A stretch of 64,000 nucleotides of DNA from Acidobacteriota bacterium (GCA_016703965.1 JADJBB010000004.1:310001-374000), one strand, 5' to 3'; positions 27,637 through 35,608 are shown, numbered from the stretch's first letter. The notes: generated by a model not told the origin, from the sequence alone. Program-made: numbers and translations.

Positions 27637-28166
27637 AAAGTCGAACTATTACGCGGCTTATAAAAAGCATCGCCACGTTGTTTCATCTTGGCTTTTACGC
27701 CGAGCTGGTTAATGAACGAGATCAGCTTGTCCTTTTCCTTAAATCGGAAACTAGCAGTGCCGTTCTGCTTGATATCGGGGTCTTCGAATGTAATATTCGC
27801 GTATTTGGTACTCTTATTCATCAGCCCCGCGAGCCCCGCTCCCGGAAGCGGAATGTGGCTGATGACCTTGCCCGCCTGCGGTACGCTGTCCTTCGAATCC
27901 GGATAGACCATGATCAGCGAAGCGTACGGTATCCAGAACATCTCCTTTCCGTCACGCTTAAAAACGACCCGCTCGTTCGCGTCGTCAAACGTCAGATCGC
28001 CGGTCTCTTTTGTACTAGCACCAAACAAACCGCCTTCGTAACGAGCCTCATATGACGACGGGGCATTCGCTGGAATGCTTGGCGTTTTTTCGGCCGGCCG
28101 CGGCTGGGCGATCGCGATCCCCGAGAATATAACCAAGGCGGACAAAACGACTAAAAACATATTCAT
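27633..28166 (-). CDS. Hypothetical exported protein
   Basis: 177 aa with a signal peptide (MNMFLVVLSALVIFSGIAIA). The mature region has beta-rich stretches (YEARYEGGLFGASTKETGDL, RVVFKRDGKEMFWIPYASLI) resembling PH-like/GRAM-type domains, but no assignment is made. Monocistronic between rsmE (convergent) and the methyltransferase. Confidence 0.6.
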   Translation of the reverse strand: MNMFLVVLSALVIFSGIAIAQPRPAEKTPSIPANAPSSYEARYEGGLFGASTKETGDLTFDDANERVVFKRDGKEMFWIPYASLIMVYPDSKDSVPQAGKVISHIPLPGAGLAGLMNKSTKYANITFEDPDIKQNGTASFRFKEKDKLISFINQLGVKAKMKQRGDAFYKPRNSSTF

Positions 28167-28246
28167 AAACGCTAAAAACCTTCCAGATCTATTGCAGAAA
28201 AGTGTTCGCTAACAATCTATAGACGCGCGATCTTGGTTCAAGGTTG

Positions 28247-29065
28247 TTAGTTCACCGCCGAAAGCTCACGATTATCGAGATATTTTGCAAGACGCTCGTT
28301 GGCGATCGCGATATATTCACTGGAAATTTCCGAGCCGAGCCACCGCCGATCTAATTGATGAGCGATCTTCGCCGTCGTTCCGCTGCCCATGAAGCAGTCG
28401 TATACGACGTCGCCGGCGTTTGTCCAGGTATTTATCTGATCCTCGACAAGCTGCTCGGGAAAGATCGCCGGATGGCCGAATGCGACCTTGTCCTTCGAAC
28501 TCGACGTTCCCACATTGTAGTAAAAGATCTCGCTGTCACCGTAATAAAAGATGTTGTCGAGCTTTCGCTCCTTCGGCGCGACGTGGTCGTGAGCGAGGTC
28601 GTTGCGGCCGACCTTTGTAATGCGAAACGATTTGAACGCCTTTTCCTGCTTGATCATCTGCGTGATCGGGTTAAACGTCGCAGGCTGCCCTTTAGAAAAG
28701 CAGAACATATACTCGAAACATTGCCGGTAACGCTTGCCGCAATCGCTCGGGATAGGGTTATTTTTGGCGTAGATCATCGTGTCATGCACCTTGAAACCGG
28801 CCTTTCTGAATTCAAAGGCGTGTTCAAAGCTCGTTAGTGATTCGCCGCCGTTGATCGTCCGATCGCCGACCACCCAAATGACAACACCGCCGGGTTTCGT
28901 CTTTTGAAATAGTCCCGCCGCAATATCCTCAACCGGAAAATGATATCCGTTATAATCACGCAGATCGTCATACGGCGGGCTCGTGATCGTCATGTCGATC
29001 AGATCATCGTCCATCCGCCGCAGCGTTTCGATACAGTTTTCGTGATAGATCGTTCCGAATTGCAT
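28247..29065 (-). CDS. Orphan DNA methyltransferase (N4-cytosine/N6-adenine, beta class)
   Basis: 272 aa N6_N4_Mtase. Catalytic motif IV TSPPY (about 28-32) comes first and the SAM motif DCFMGSGTT with LGSEIS comes last, the beta-class order. The fourth residue S in (T)SPPY leans toward N4-cytosine but does not settle base choice. No restriction enzyme, specificity subunit or Vsr is adjacent, so it is solitary. Upstream on the same strand is a PolB-like exonuclease, separated by a family-A palindrome. Recognition site unknown. Confidence 0.88.
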   Translation of the reverse strand: MQFGTIYHENCIETLRRMDDDLIDMTITSPPYDDLRDYNGYHFPVEDIAAGLFQKTKPGGVVIWVVGDRTINGGESLTSFEHAFEFRKAGFKVHDTMIYAKNNPIPSDCGKRYRQCFEYMFCFSKGQPATFNPITQMIKQEKAFKSFRITKVGRNDLAHDHVAPKERKLDNIFYYGDSEIFYYNVGTSSSKDKVAFGHPAIFPEQLVEDQINTWTNAGDVVYDCFMGSGTTAKIAHQLDRRWLGSEISSEYIAIANERLAKYLDNRELSAVN

Positions 29066-29090
29066 AAGCTCAATTTATGTCGCCTTTTTT

Positions 29091-29163
29091 GCACAAGCCC
29101 GCGCGTAAGCAAGGGCAAAACATTCAACTTGAGATTCGTCCTTGCTTACGCGCGGGCTTGTGC
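29091..29163. repeat. Palindrome family A, best-preserved copy
   Basis: 26-nt arms (29091-29116, 29138-29163), one mismatch, loop of 21 nt. The arm core is CCCGCGCGTAAGCAAGGGC. The left arm is identical to the one at 31074-31099. Confidence 0.88.
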
Positions 29164-29182
29164 CACCAGATCCCTACCGGAG

Positions 29183-30034
29183 CTAAATTGGCCACTTATT
29201 TAAAAAAGCTCCCAGAAATGCCTTCTCCGGCTTTTGCATCTCGTTTTCGAGAAACTCGCGGAAAAAGTCCTGCTCCATCACGTAATCTTCCTCTGAGATC
29301 TGACCCGCGAAGTAGACGACGCGGAGCCATACGAGATAGGTATTGAGCGTGTCGATCTGGTTGTATTCGACGATCTTTGTCAGGTCGCGGGCAAGCCAGA
29401 GGTCTGTGACCTGATCGCCTTTGACATCGATCTTTCCGGGGAATCCGCAGAGCTTCGCCAGCTCGTCGAGCCGTGGCGACATGCCGCCGCGGTTTGAGAA
29501 TTTTGTCAGCAGATCGAGGTGCGCGTCGCTGTTTCGCGAATCAAAATAATCCGGCCCTTCCCACGGTTTTCCCGGACGTTGATTGAACGCCGGAGCCGTG
29601 ATCTCGTTGATGATCCCGCGTTGGATCAGCACCTGAAGGTCTGATTCGGACGAATTGTAGCCGACTAGCTGCGGCCGACGGTCGCCGATTATGTAGAGAA
29701 AACGGTCGATGATCGCGGCTTCGTCGACGTCGTCGGATTCGACCGGAAGTTTCGGCAGCGAGTTGAGCGAAAACTCCGGCACCTTTTCGCCATCGCGGTA
29801 GACCAGCTTACGCGACAAAAAAGCGATCGAGACGACGCGCGAGAACATGTATTTGAGAAACGGACGCGGATTTTTCTCGGCGTCGTACTGAGGCGAGTGT
29901 TCCCACAGCCGCTGCATTGCCTCGATCTCGGTGGTTTCCTCGGGCAGGTCAAACAGCCGTTTGGAGCCCGCCGCGTCGGGCACCCATTCGAGATCGTAAA
30001 ACAGAGCAAGTTCCTGAATCGGGGATTTCAGCAT
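29183..30034 (-). CDS. PolB-like 3'-5' exonuclease
   Basis: 283 aa, DnaQ-fold nuclease of the Exon_PolB/PF10108 type. The first acidic pair is in FYDLEWVP (Asp-x-Glu), the second in VGYNSSESDLQVL, and the third YNQID of motif III in KIVEYNQIDTLNTYLVWLR. Predicted to degrade single-stranded DNA ends in repair. No polymerase domain. Divergent from the membrane-protein gene. Confidence 0.88.
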   Translation of the reverse strand: MLKSPIQELALFYDLEWVPDAAGSKRLFDLPEETTEIEAMQRLWEHSPQYDAEKNPRPFLKYMFSRVVSIAFLSRKLVYRDGEKVPEFSLNSLPKLPVESDDVDEAAIIDRFLYIIGDRRPQLVGYNSSESDLQVLIQRGIINEITAPAFNQRPGKPWEGPDYFDSRNSDAHLDLLTKFSNRGGMSPRLDELAKLCGFPGKIDVKGDQVTDLWLARDLTKIVEYNQIDTLNTYLVWLRVVYFAGQISEEDYVMEQDFFREFLENEMQKPEKAFLGAFLNKWPI

Positions 30035-30086
30035 GTTAAATATTTAGATTTCCCGCACTAAACACTGTATCTATTAGCTCTTTGGT

Positions 30087-30177
30087 GTGGGAACAACAAA
30101 AGTCTAACATACTCGGCGCGCGGGCGAAACAACCCGCGCTTGCCCTAACGATGCTGATGCGTTTATATTGTTCCCAC
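30087..30177. repeat. Nested palindrome upstream of divergent genes
   Basis: Perfect outer ends GTGGGAACAA/TTGTTCCCAC (30087-30096, 30168-30177) enclose a second palindrome GCGCGGGC/CCCGCGC. The element fills the gap between the exonuclease and membrane-protein starts and looks MITE-like, but carries no gene. Confidence 0.65.
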
Positions 30178-30178
30178 C

Positions 30179-30562
30179 GTGTCGACAGCAAATAAGACCC
30201 ATTCTAAACTCGGCATCGCCGCGTGCCTCACCGCCTTAGCCGTTTGGGTATATTTTGCGGCGGCTGTTTACCTGATCTTTTACACCGAGGGATTTACCAA
30301 TAAACTGACCGACCTTCTGATTCCCGAATCGCAAAGCGTGACCGACCTGCGGCGCATGGGTTCAGCCGTCGTTCTGATGGTGGTTATCTTTTTCATTATT
30401 CCCGCAGGGGGACATTTAATCGGTATCCTGATGTCGGTCATCGGTTTGTTCCGCCCGAGCAAAAAGCGTTTGTTTTCGATCCTCGGGCTTTTCCTAAATA
30501 TCCTTCCAATGGCTGTCCTCCTGATCCTATTTCTCATTGGGAACTTTACGGAACCGAAATAA
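30179..30562 (+). CDS. Hypothetical three-helix membrane protein
   Basis: 127 aa from a GTG start directly after the nested palindrome. Three hydrophobic segments (about 12-35, 60-84, 98-122), basic loop RPSKKRL. No family recognised. It sits upstream of the glycine-zipper pair but has its own upstream region. Confidence 0.6.
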   Translation: MSTANKTHSKLGIAACLTALAVWVYFAAAVYLIFYTEGFTNKLTDLLIPESQSVTDLRRMGSAVVLMVVIFFIIPAGGHLIGILMSVIGLFRPSKKRLFSILGLFLNILPMAVLLILFLIGNFTEPK

Positions 30563-30661
30563 CCCATACCGTTGATAACTGGCCGATTTCGTGTGCATAC
30601 GAGCCTAAAAAACTCCAGCATTAAACCGTAACTATAAGAAACATATAGCTTTGCGGTTTTA

Positions 30662-30677
30662 TGGCACGGTGCTTGCC
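30662..30677 (+). promoter_or_regulatory. Sigma-54 promoter (-24/-12) of first glycine-zipper gene
   Basis: TGGCACGGTGCTTGCC matches the RpoN consensus TGGCAC-N5-TTGC(A/T) with the invariant GG and GC at the correct spacing. Expected start of transcription near 30688, 43 bases before ATG 30731. Confidence 0.72.
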
Positions 30678-30730
30678 ACTAAACGAGCGACAACAATGTC
30701 GGAAAAATTCAATTTTCAGGGGGAAGTTTT

Positions 30731-31072
30731 ATGTTAGTTAAGAAATACATCACGACATTTTTGATGGCAATCATGATGGCCGTCGCAATACCGGTTTTGG
30801 CCGAAACGGTCTCAGCACAGACCACTCGTTATTACCGCAGCAACGGACAGGTTTATAGATACAAAAAGCCCAACGTCTATCGCCGCCATCGTAAGGCGTT
30901 CAACATCGGTATCGGTACTGGCGTCGGAGCCCTCGTCGGCGGTTTGATCGGCGGGAAGAAAGGCGTTGTGATCGGCGGCCTCGCCGGTGCCGGCGGCGGT
31001 GCCTTGTTTACGCACAAGCAGCGACCAAAGAATTACGTCAGGCGCGTCTACGTCAGACCGCGTAACTACTAA
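30731..31072 (+). CDS. Exported glycine-zipper protein, copy 1
   Basis: 113 aa. Signal peptide (MLVKKYITTFLMAIMMAVAI, cleavage near VSAQ) followed by a basic YKKPNVYRRHRKAFNIGIG segment and a glycine-zipper (IGTGVGALVGGLIGGKKG, VVIGGLAGAGGGAL) of the kind that inserts in or spans membranes, then a basic tail. Paralogous to the gene at 31365. Preceded by a sigma-54 type promoter and GGGGG-rich ribosome-binding region. Possibly a cell-envelope stress or surface protein; function unknown. Confidence 0.75.
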   Translation: MLVKKYITTFLMAIMMAVAIPVLAETVSAQTTRYYRSNGQVYRYKKPNVYRRHRKAFNIGIGTGVGALVGGLIGGKKGVVIGGLAGAGGGALFTHKQRPKNYVRRVYVRPRNY

Positions 31073-31073
31073 T

Positions 31074-31137
31074 GCACAAGCCCGCGCGTAAGCAAGGGCG
31101 AATCCCTCAAGTTAAGGATTCTCCCTTGCTCATGTGC
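31074..31137. repeat. Palindrome family A, degenerate right arm
   Basis: The left arm (31074-31099) is identical to that at 29091. The right arm is shortened to CCCTTGCTCA plus TGTGCA. It begins 2 bases after the stop codon of glycine-zipper copy 1. Confidence 0.75.
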
Positions 31138-31155
31138 ACACTTCAGCATTTACAT

Positions 31156-31191
31156 ATCCGGGCATCATTCATTTGATGTCCGGATTTTTTT
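31156..31191 (+). terminator. Terminator of glycine-zipper copy 1
   Basis: ATCCGGGCATC and GATGTCCGGAT pair (one G-U) around ATTCATTT, followed by T7. Confidence 0.85.
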
Positions 31192-31298
31192 GCCTTTGCA
31201 CGAATTGCGTCGAGTTAGGTGTAATTTTGGTATACCCGGTTCTTATTCGCAGAGCCGTTATGTCTGTAAACCATCGGAAATGCTGTAAGTTCCATCAT

Positions 31299-31314
31299 TG
31301 GCACACCCGTTGCT
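31299..31314 (+). promoter_or_regulatory. Sigma-54 promoter (-24/-12) of second glycine-zipper gene
   Basis: TGGCACACCCGTTGCT is a full match to TGGCAC-N5-TTGC(A/T). Predicted start near 31325, 40 bases before ATG 31365, the same layout as copy 1. Confidence 0.75.
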
Positions 31315-31364
31315 GTATACAATATCGACGACGATGTCGGAGACCTTTGGAGGGATAAAATACT

Positions 31365-31796
31365 ATGTTTCAGAAATTCTTAACAACGTTCTTAATGGCG
31401 ATCATGTTTGCAGTTACGATCCCTGCCTTCGCAGGCACGGCATCAGCTCAGCGTCGGGATAACGACCGCAATCGCCGCTACAGCCGCGACAACAACCGGT
31501 ATAATAACGATCGAAACTACGATAACCGTACCTACGACAACACGAATTACAACGACCAGTATTACGAGGACGATTATTACTACGATCAGTATGGCAACAA
31601 GAAGCCCAATGTTTACGACCGTCACCGCAAAGCCATCAACCTAGGCGTTGCCACAGGCGCCGGGGCAGTGATCGGAGCCATCTTCGGCGGCAAAAAAGGA
31701 GCCCTGATCGGTGCTGCCGCAGGTGTCGCAACTGGTGCGATCATCACCGCAAAGCAGAAACCGCGAAACCCGAATAGTTATCCGTATCAGTACTAA
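31365..31796 (+). CDS. Exported glycine-zipper protein, copy 2, with Asn/Tyr/Asp-rich insert
   Basis: 143 aa. The signal peptide is near-identical in style to copy 1 (FLTTFLMAIMFAV, TASAQ). A low-complexity region (about 30-78) of Arg, Asp, Asn and Tyr comes next, then the shared core NKKPNVYDRHRKAINLG and a glycine zipper (GAVIGAIFGGKKGALIGAAA). The insert is absent from copy 1 and is probably disordered. Own sigma-54 promoter, GGAGG ribosome-binding site and terminator. Confidence 0.78.
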   Translation: MFQKFLTTFLMAIMFAVTIPAFAGTASAQRRDNDRNRRYSRDNNRYNNDRNYDNRTYDNTNYNDQYYEDDYYYDQYGNKKPNVYDRHRKAINLGVATGAGAVIGAIFGGKKGALIGAAAGVATGAIITAKQKPRNPNSYPYQY

Positions 31797-31815
31797 TTGA
31801 AAGAGTTGGTTAATT

Positions 31816-31853
31816 AAAGCCTTGGGAACCTAATCGTTTCCAAGGCTTTTTTT
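31816..31853 (+). terminator. Terminator of glycine-zipper copy 2
   Basis: AAAGCCTTGGGAA and TTTCCAAGGCTTT form a 12-13 bp stem ending in T7. Confidence 0.9.
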
Positions 31854-31917
31854 CTTGGTATGAAAGGAAGGCACCCTATCGCGTCCGATGAGTTGCGACG
31901 GGTTTGATAAAGTACAT

Positions 31918-32430
31918 TTATGGCCTGAAGGCTGCCTTTTTTTCGGCATCCTTTTTTGCTTCCGCGTCAGTGTCCCTTAGAAGGATGTACTTATTCTCGA
32001 AAATTGAAAGGCTAAAACCATCGCAAACTAATATGCCATTATCGCTAGGCCAGTAATGCCAAGCCGATTCTGGCAAATTCCATTGTTTAGAAAGATTCTT
32101 AGAGAACTCACCCGCACTCTCAAACGGCGTCTCGTCGTAAAATAAATGGATGGATGAAACTTTTTGATCCAAGAAAGAAATTCGTACAAAGTTAACATTA
32201 TCGAAACCGGGGATATTATTAACATACCCGTTCAACGTTGTGATTTTGTTATTTTCCGGTGCTGGCAAAAGGGGGTACTTTTTAGCCACTTGGGCTACTG
32301 TCATTCTCAATGAGATTCCTCTCAAAACTGGTGCATTTGCTAATCCGATTTCGCATTTTGCTGGAGGCGATTTAGCTGTTTGAGCGAACACTGAGAGCGG
32401 TAGAAAAATAAATGCGACAAAGAATTTCAT
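31918..32430 (-). CDS. Hypothetical exported protein
   Basis: 170 aa from ATG 32430 (MKFFVAFIFLPLSVFAQ signal peptide). Mature part with LRGISLRMTVAQVAKKYPLL, two Cys, and a Lys/Ala-rich end. No family recognised. Notably AT-rich compared with the operon upstream. A longer frame upstream is rejected because it runs into ilvD. It could be read through from the ilv operon (84 bp after ilvD). Confidence 0.6.
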   Translation of the reverse strand: MKFFVAFIFLPLSVFAQTAKSPPAKCEIGLANAPVLRGISLRMTVAQVAKKYPLLPAPENNKITTLNGYVNNIPGFDNVNFVRISFLDQKVSSIHLFYDETPFESAGEFSKNLSKQWNLPESAWHYWPSDNGILVCDGFSLSIFENKYILLRDTDAEAKKDAEKKAAFRP

Positions 32431-32513
32431 TTCGACAAAATAATACCATATGGTTTTGGAATTGCGACGGGATGTACTCTTCTTAGGTTCCGACAGTCCG
32501 AAGTAAAGACTCT

Positions 32514-34232
32514 CTAATCCGTCACCGCCCCAAACGCGCTCGACGAAACCAGCTTTGCGTACTTCGCCGCAACGCCGATCACCTTCGGCCCGGCGGGCGG
32601 CCCGGACCAACGTTCGCGTCTCGCGGACAATTCCTCATCCGACAAATTCACCTGTAGCAGACGCTTCACCGCATCGATCGTGATGCTGTCGCCTTCCTCT
32701 AATAATGCAATATTGCCGCCGACTGCCGCTTCCGGAGCAACGTGGCCTACGACCATTCCGTATGTTCCGCCTGAGAATCGTCCATCGGTGATCAGCCCGA
32801 CCGCGTCACCGAGCCCGAGCCCGATGATCGCGGAGGTCGGCGAGAGCATTTCTCGCATTCCGGGTCCACCTTTCGGGCCTTCGTAGCGGATTACTAGGAC
32901 ATCGCCCGCATTGATCTTCCGGGCCATGATCGCGGCCATGCAGTCCTCTTCGGAATCGAAAACGCGAGCCGGGCCGGTGATCGAAGAGTTTTTGATACCC
33001 GTGATCTTCGCAACCGCGCCTTCCTGTGCCAAGTTTCCGCGAAGTATCGCAAGATGACCCTGAGCGTAAATTGGTCTGTCAAAAGGATGTATCACCAGCG
33101 ACTGGAGTGCAAGCACCCCTGCTTGCACGTTCCCGCTAGAGGCAAGCAAGGGTGCTTGCACTCCAGTCGTGGCCAAATTCTCCGCAACGGTCTTACCGGT
33201 GATCGTCATACAATCCCCATGGATCAAACCATTCTCCAGCAAAATTCTCATGACCTCCGGAATTCCTCCGGCTTTGTGCAGATCGGTTGCAACATACAAA
33301 CCCGAAGGTTTTAGGTCGCACAAAACAGGAACCTTTCGACGAATGTCCTCAAAATCATCGATCTTCAGATCGACCTCTGCCGAATGTGCGATAGCGAGCA
33401 GATGCAGCACCGCGTTTGTCGAACCGCCGGTCGCCATTATGACGGCGATCGCGTTCTCAAAAGCCTTCCGAGTCATGATCTGTCGCGGCAAAAGCTGATT
33501 CTCGACCGCTGCGGCCAAAGCCGTGACCGAATCGAGCGTACTCTGCGTCTTTTCATCATCCTCAGCCGCCATCGTCGACGAATACGGCAATCCCATGCCC
33601 ATCGCCTCGATCGCGGATGACATCGTATTTGCCGTGTACATCCCGCCGCACGAACCGGCTCCCGGACAAGCGTGCTTCTCGACCGCCATCAGGGCAGCAT
33701 CGTCGATCTTTCCGGCAAGATATTCGCCAACGGCTTCGAAAGCGGAGACAACGGTAAGGTCCTTGCCATTCAAATGCCCGGCCTTGATCGTGCCACCGTA
33801 AACGTAGATCGCCGGGATATTCAGCCGCGCGATCGCGATCATTCCGCCCGGCATATTCTTGTCGCACCCGCCGATCACCAGCACGCCATCCATCTGCTGG
33901 CCGTTGCAAACCGTCTCGATCGAATCTGCGATAACCTCACGCGAGATGAGCGAATACTTCATCCCCAACGTGCCCATGGAAATGCCGTCCGATATCGTAA
34001 TAGTCCCAAAAACCTGCGGCATCAACCCGACGCGTTTTGCCTCAATGACTGCGGCATCCGCGAGTTTCCCCAGACTCAAATTGCACGGCGTGATGTTGCT
34101 GTAACCATTCGCCACACCAATGATCGGCTTATCAAAATCACCGTCCTCAAACCCAACCGCCCGCAGCATCGAACGATTCGGGGCACGCTCAACGCCTGAT
34201 GTGATTATTTTGCTTCTCGAATTATTTGGCAT
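32514..34232 (-). CDS. ilvD: Dihydroxy-acid dehydratase with in-frame palindrome insert
   Basis: 572 aa. Fe-S dehydratase making 2-keto acids in isoleucine/valine synthesis. Cluster Cys residues are in NITPCNLSL, GGCDKNMPGG and CPGAGSCGGMYTANTM; late motifs GRFSGGTYGMVVGH and GGPGMREML are present. Residues about 355-378 (from TTGVQAPLLASSG to VLALQS) are encoded by a 71-bp family-B palindrome (33099-33169) lying between conserved GKTVAENLA and VIHPFDRPIYAQGHL. This loop is variable in the family, so the enzyme may still work. Last gene of the ilv operon. Confidence 0.93.
   Translation of the reverse strand: MPNNSRSKIITSGVERAPNRSMLRAVGFEDGDFDKPIIGVANGYSNITPCNLSLGKLADAAVIEAKRVGLMPQVFGTITISDGISMGTLGMKYSLISREVIADSIETVCNGQQMDGVLVIGGCDKNMPGGMIAIARLNIPAIYVYGGTIKAGHLNGKDLTVVSAFEAVGEYLAGKIDDAALMAVEKHACPGAGSCGGMYTANTMSSAIEAMGMGLPYSSTMAAEDDEKTQSTLDSVTALAAAVENQLLPRQIMTRKAFENAIAVIMATGGSTNAVLHLLAIAHSAEVDLKIDDFEDIRRKVPVLCDLKPSGLYVATDLHKAGGIPEVMRILLENGLIHGDCMTITGKTVAENLATTGVQAPLLASSGNVQAGVLALQSLVIHPFDRPIYAQGHLAILRGNLAQEGAVAKITGIKNSSITGPARVFDSEEDCMAAIMARKINAGDVLVIRYEGPKGGPGMREMLSPTSAIIGLGLGDAVGLITDGRFSGGTYGMVVGHVAPEAAVGGNIALLEEGDSITIDAVKRLLQVNLSDEELSARRERWSGPPAGPKVIGVAAKYAKLVSSSAFGAVTD
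33099..33169. repeat. Palindrome family B inside the ilvD coding region
   Basis: 28-nt arms (33099-33126, 33142-33169) with one mismatch, ends CGACTGGAGTGC/GCACTCCAGTCG. The element is read through without a stop in the ilvD frame. It has the same terminal motif as the intergenic copies at 12801 and 41761. Confidence 0.85.
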
Positions 34233-34243
34233 GTTTCTCTAAT

Positions 34244-34329
34244 GCAGAAGCCCGCACGAAGTAAGGGCTCCCACTGCAATCACGAACGTCAAATCCCAGT
34301 CGGCGCCCTTACTTCGTGCGAGCTTCCGC
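34244..34329. repeat. Palindrome family A variant in the aroF-ilvD spacer
   Basis: Arms 34244-34268 and 34305-34329 (two mismatches). Where other copies read CGCGTAAGCAAGGG, this one reads CGCACGAAGTAAGGG on the left and the compensating complement on the right, so the stem is preserved although the sequence differs. Confidence 0.82.
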
Positions 34330-34338
34330 AATACTTCC

Positions 34339-35466
34339 TTAACTCCCAACCGCCGTCGATTCCCCGCGATGCAATTGGACTCGTTTCTCAAAAACCTCAC
34401 GCACCATCCGAATGTCCTCTAAAAACACCGGCAATTCTTCCATCCGAAGAGCCTGCGGTCCATCGACCAACGCCTTGTTCGGGAACGGGTGAAAATCGAC
34501 GAGGATCATATTTGCCCCGGCGATCACGCCCTGGGCGGTGACGTGCATGATGTCGAGGATCGTGTCCGAGCTGCGCGAACGCGTTCCGACCGAGTGCGAT
34601 GGATCGATGCACACGGGCATACGCGTCAGACGTTTGACGACCGGAATGTGGGCAAAATCGACCATGTTGCGATGCGGGTCGCCGATGTTGGTCTTCATAC
34701 CGCGTAGGCCGAAAACGACCTTGTGATTGCCTTCGCTGGCCAGATATTCGGCAGCGTGGAGCGATTCGTCGAGCGTGATGCCGAAACCTCTTTTCAACAA
34801 AACAGGAAATTCCTGTTGACGACCTACGCTCTTGAGCAGTTCGAAATTCTGCGTGTTTCGCGTTCCGATCTGCAGCATCACGCCGGTCGGGTTTCCGGTC
34901 GCGTCGAGAGCCTCGTTGATCTCGTCAACATGCGACTCGTGCGTGACCTCCATCGCGATCACCTTGATGCCGTATTTTCCGGCGAGTTCGAAAACGAACG
35001 GCAGACAATTCTTGCCGTGCCCCTGGAAAGAATAAGGCGAAGTTCGCGGTTTGTACGCACCCATTCGCGTACAGACCTGACCGTTCTCCTGCAAAGCCTT
35101 CATCATCGCTTCGACGCTCTCAGGCGAATCGACGGCACACAAGCCGGCAAAAACGTTCAGCGTATCCTGTCCGAAATTCACGCCATTGTAGGTGAAATTG
35201 CTCGGACGATTGTCGTCCTTGTGACGGCCGAGAATGCGATATTCCTCAGAAACGCGAACCGCGTGATCGACGCCAGGAAAGCTCTTCATCTCATCCAGTG
35301 CCAAAGCGGCCGTGTTACCGATCAAATAGATCTCCGTCAAAAGCTGTTCACGCCCCTGAACCTTGTGCACGCGAAACTCGATATTCGGAAGGTTAATTAA
35401 ATGACTCTCCAGCCGCTGAAATTCGCGGGTCGATTCGTCAATATTTGGTTTTAATACAAGGATCAT
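34339..35466 (-). CDS. aroF: 3-deoxy-7-phosphoheptulonate synthase (DAHP synthase, type I beta)
   Basis: 375 aa. First step of aromatic synthesis (PEP + erythrose-4-P). The N-terminal ferredoxin/ACT-like regulatory domain (about 1-75, FRVHKVQGREQLLTEIYLIG) precedes the barrel: FAGLCAVDSPE, RMGAYKPRTSPYSFQGHG, LLKRGFGITLDE, HKVVFGLRGMKT, and IDPSHSVGTR with the metal His. The N-terminal domain suggests feedback by Tyr/Phe as in Thermotoga. In an operon with pheA upstream and ilvD downstream. Confidence 0.94.
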   Translation of the reverse strand: MILVLKPNIDESTREFQRLESHLINLPNIEFRVHKVQGREQLLTEIYLIGNTAALALDEMKSFPGVDHAVRVSEEYRILGRHKDDNRPSNFTYNGVNFGQDTLNVFAGLCAVDSPESVEAMMKALQENGQVCTRMGAYKPRTSPYSFQGHGKNCLPFVFELAGKYGIKVIAMEVTHESHVDEINEALDATGNPTGVMLQIGTRNTQNFELLKSVGRQQEFPVLLKRGFGITLDESLHAAEYLASEGNHKVVFGLRGMKTNIGDPHRNMVDFAHIPVVKRLTRMPVCIDPSHSVGTRSRSSDTILDIMHVTAQGVIAGANMILVDFHPFPNKALVDGPQALRMEELPVFLEDIRMVREVFEKRVQLHRGESTAVGS

Positions 35467-35484
35467 AAAATTATTAAATCTAGT

Positions 35485-35595
35485 AACAACGGATTATCGC
35501 GGATTGGCACTGATTCTTATCAAAACTTAGAAAGCGGGAAACCGTTTGAACCAAAGCGTTTTCAAATCTGCGAAAATCGGCGTAAATCCGTTGTT
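35485..35595. repeat. Palindrome family D in the pheA-aroF spacer
   Basis: Outer arms AACAACGGATTATCGCGG and complementary CGGCGTAAATCCGTTGTT around a less paired centre. Shares words with the elements at 5887 and 36785. Fills the 142-base spacer. Confidence 0.72.
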
Positions 35596-35608
35596 TCTTT
35601 TCTTACTC

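Noticed and set aside
31443..31625. Antisense 60-codon hydrophobic frame in the second glycine-zipper gene
   Set aside because: It is the reverse of GA/AC-rich codons for Asn, Asp and Tyr and has no own ribosome-binding site.
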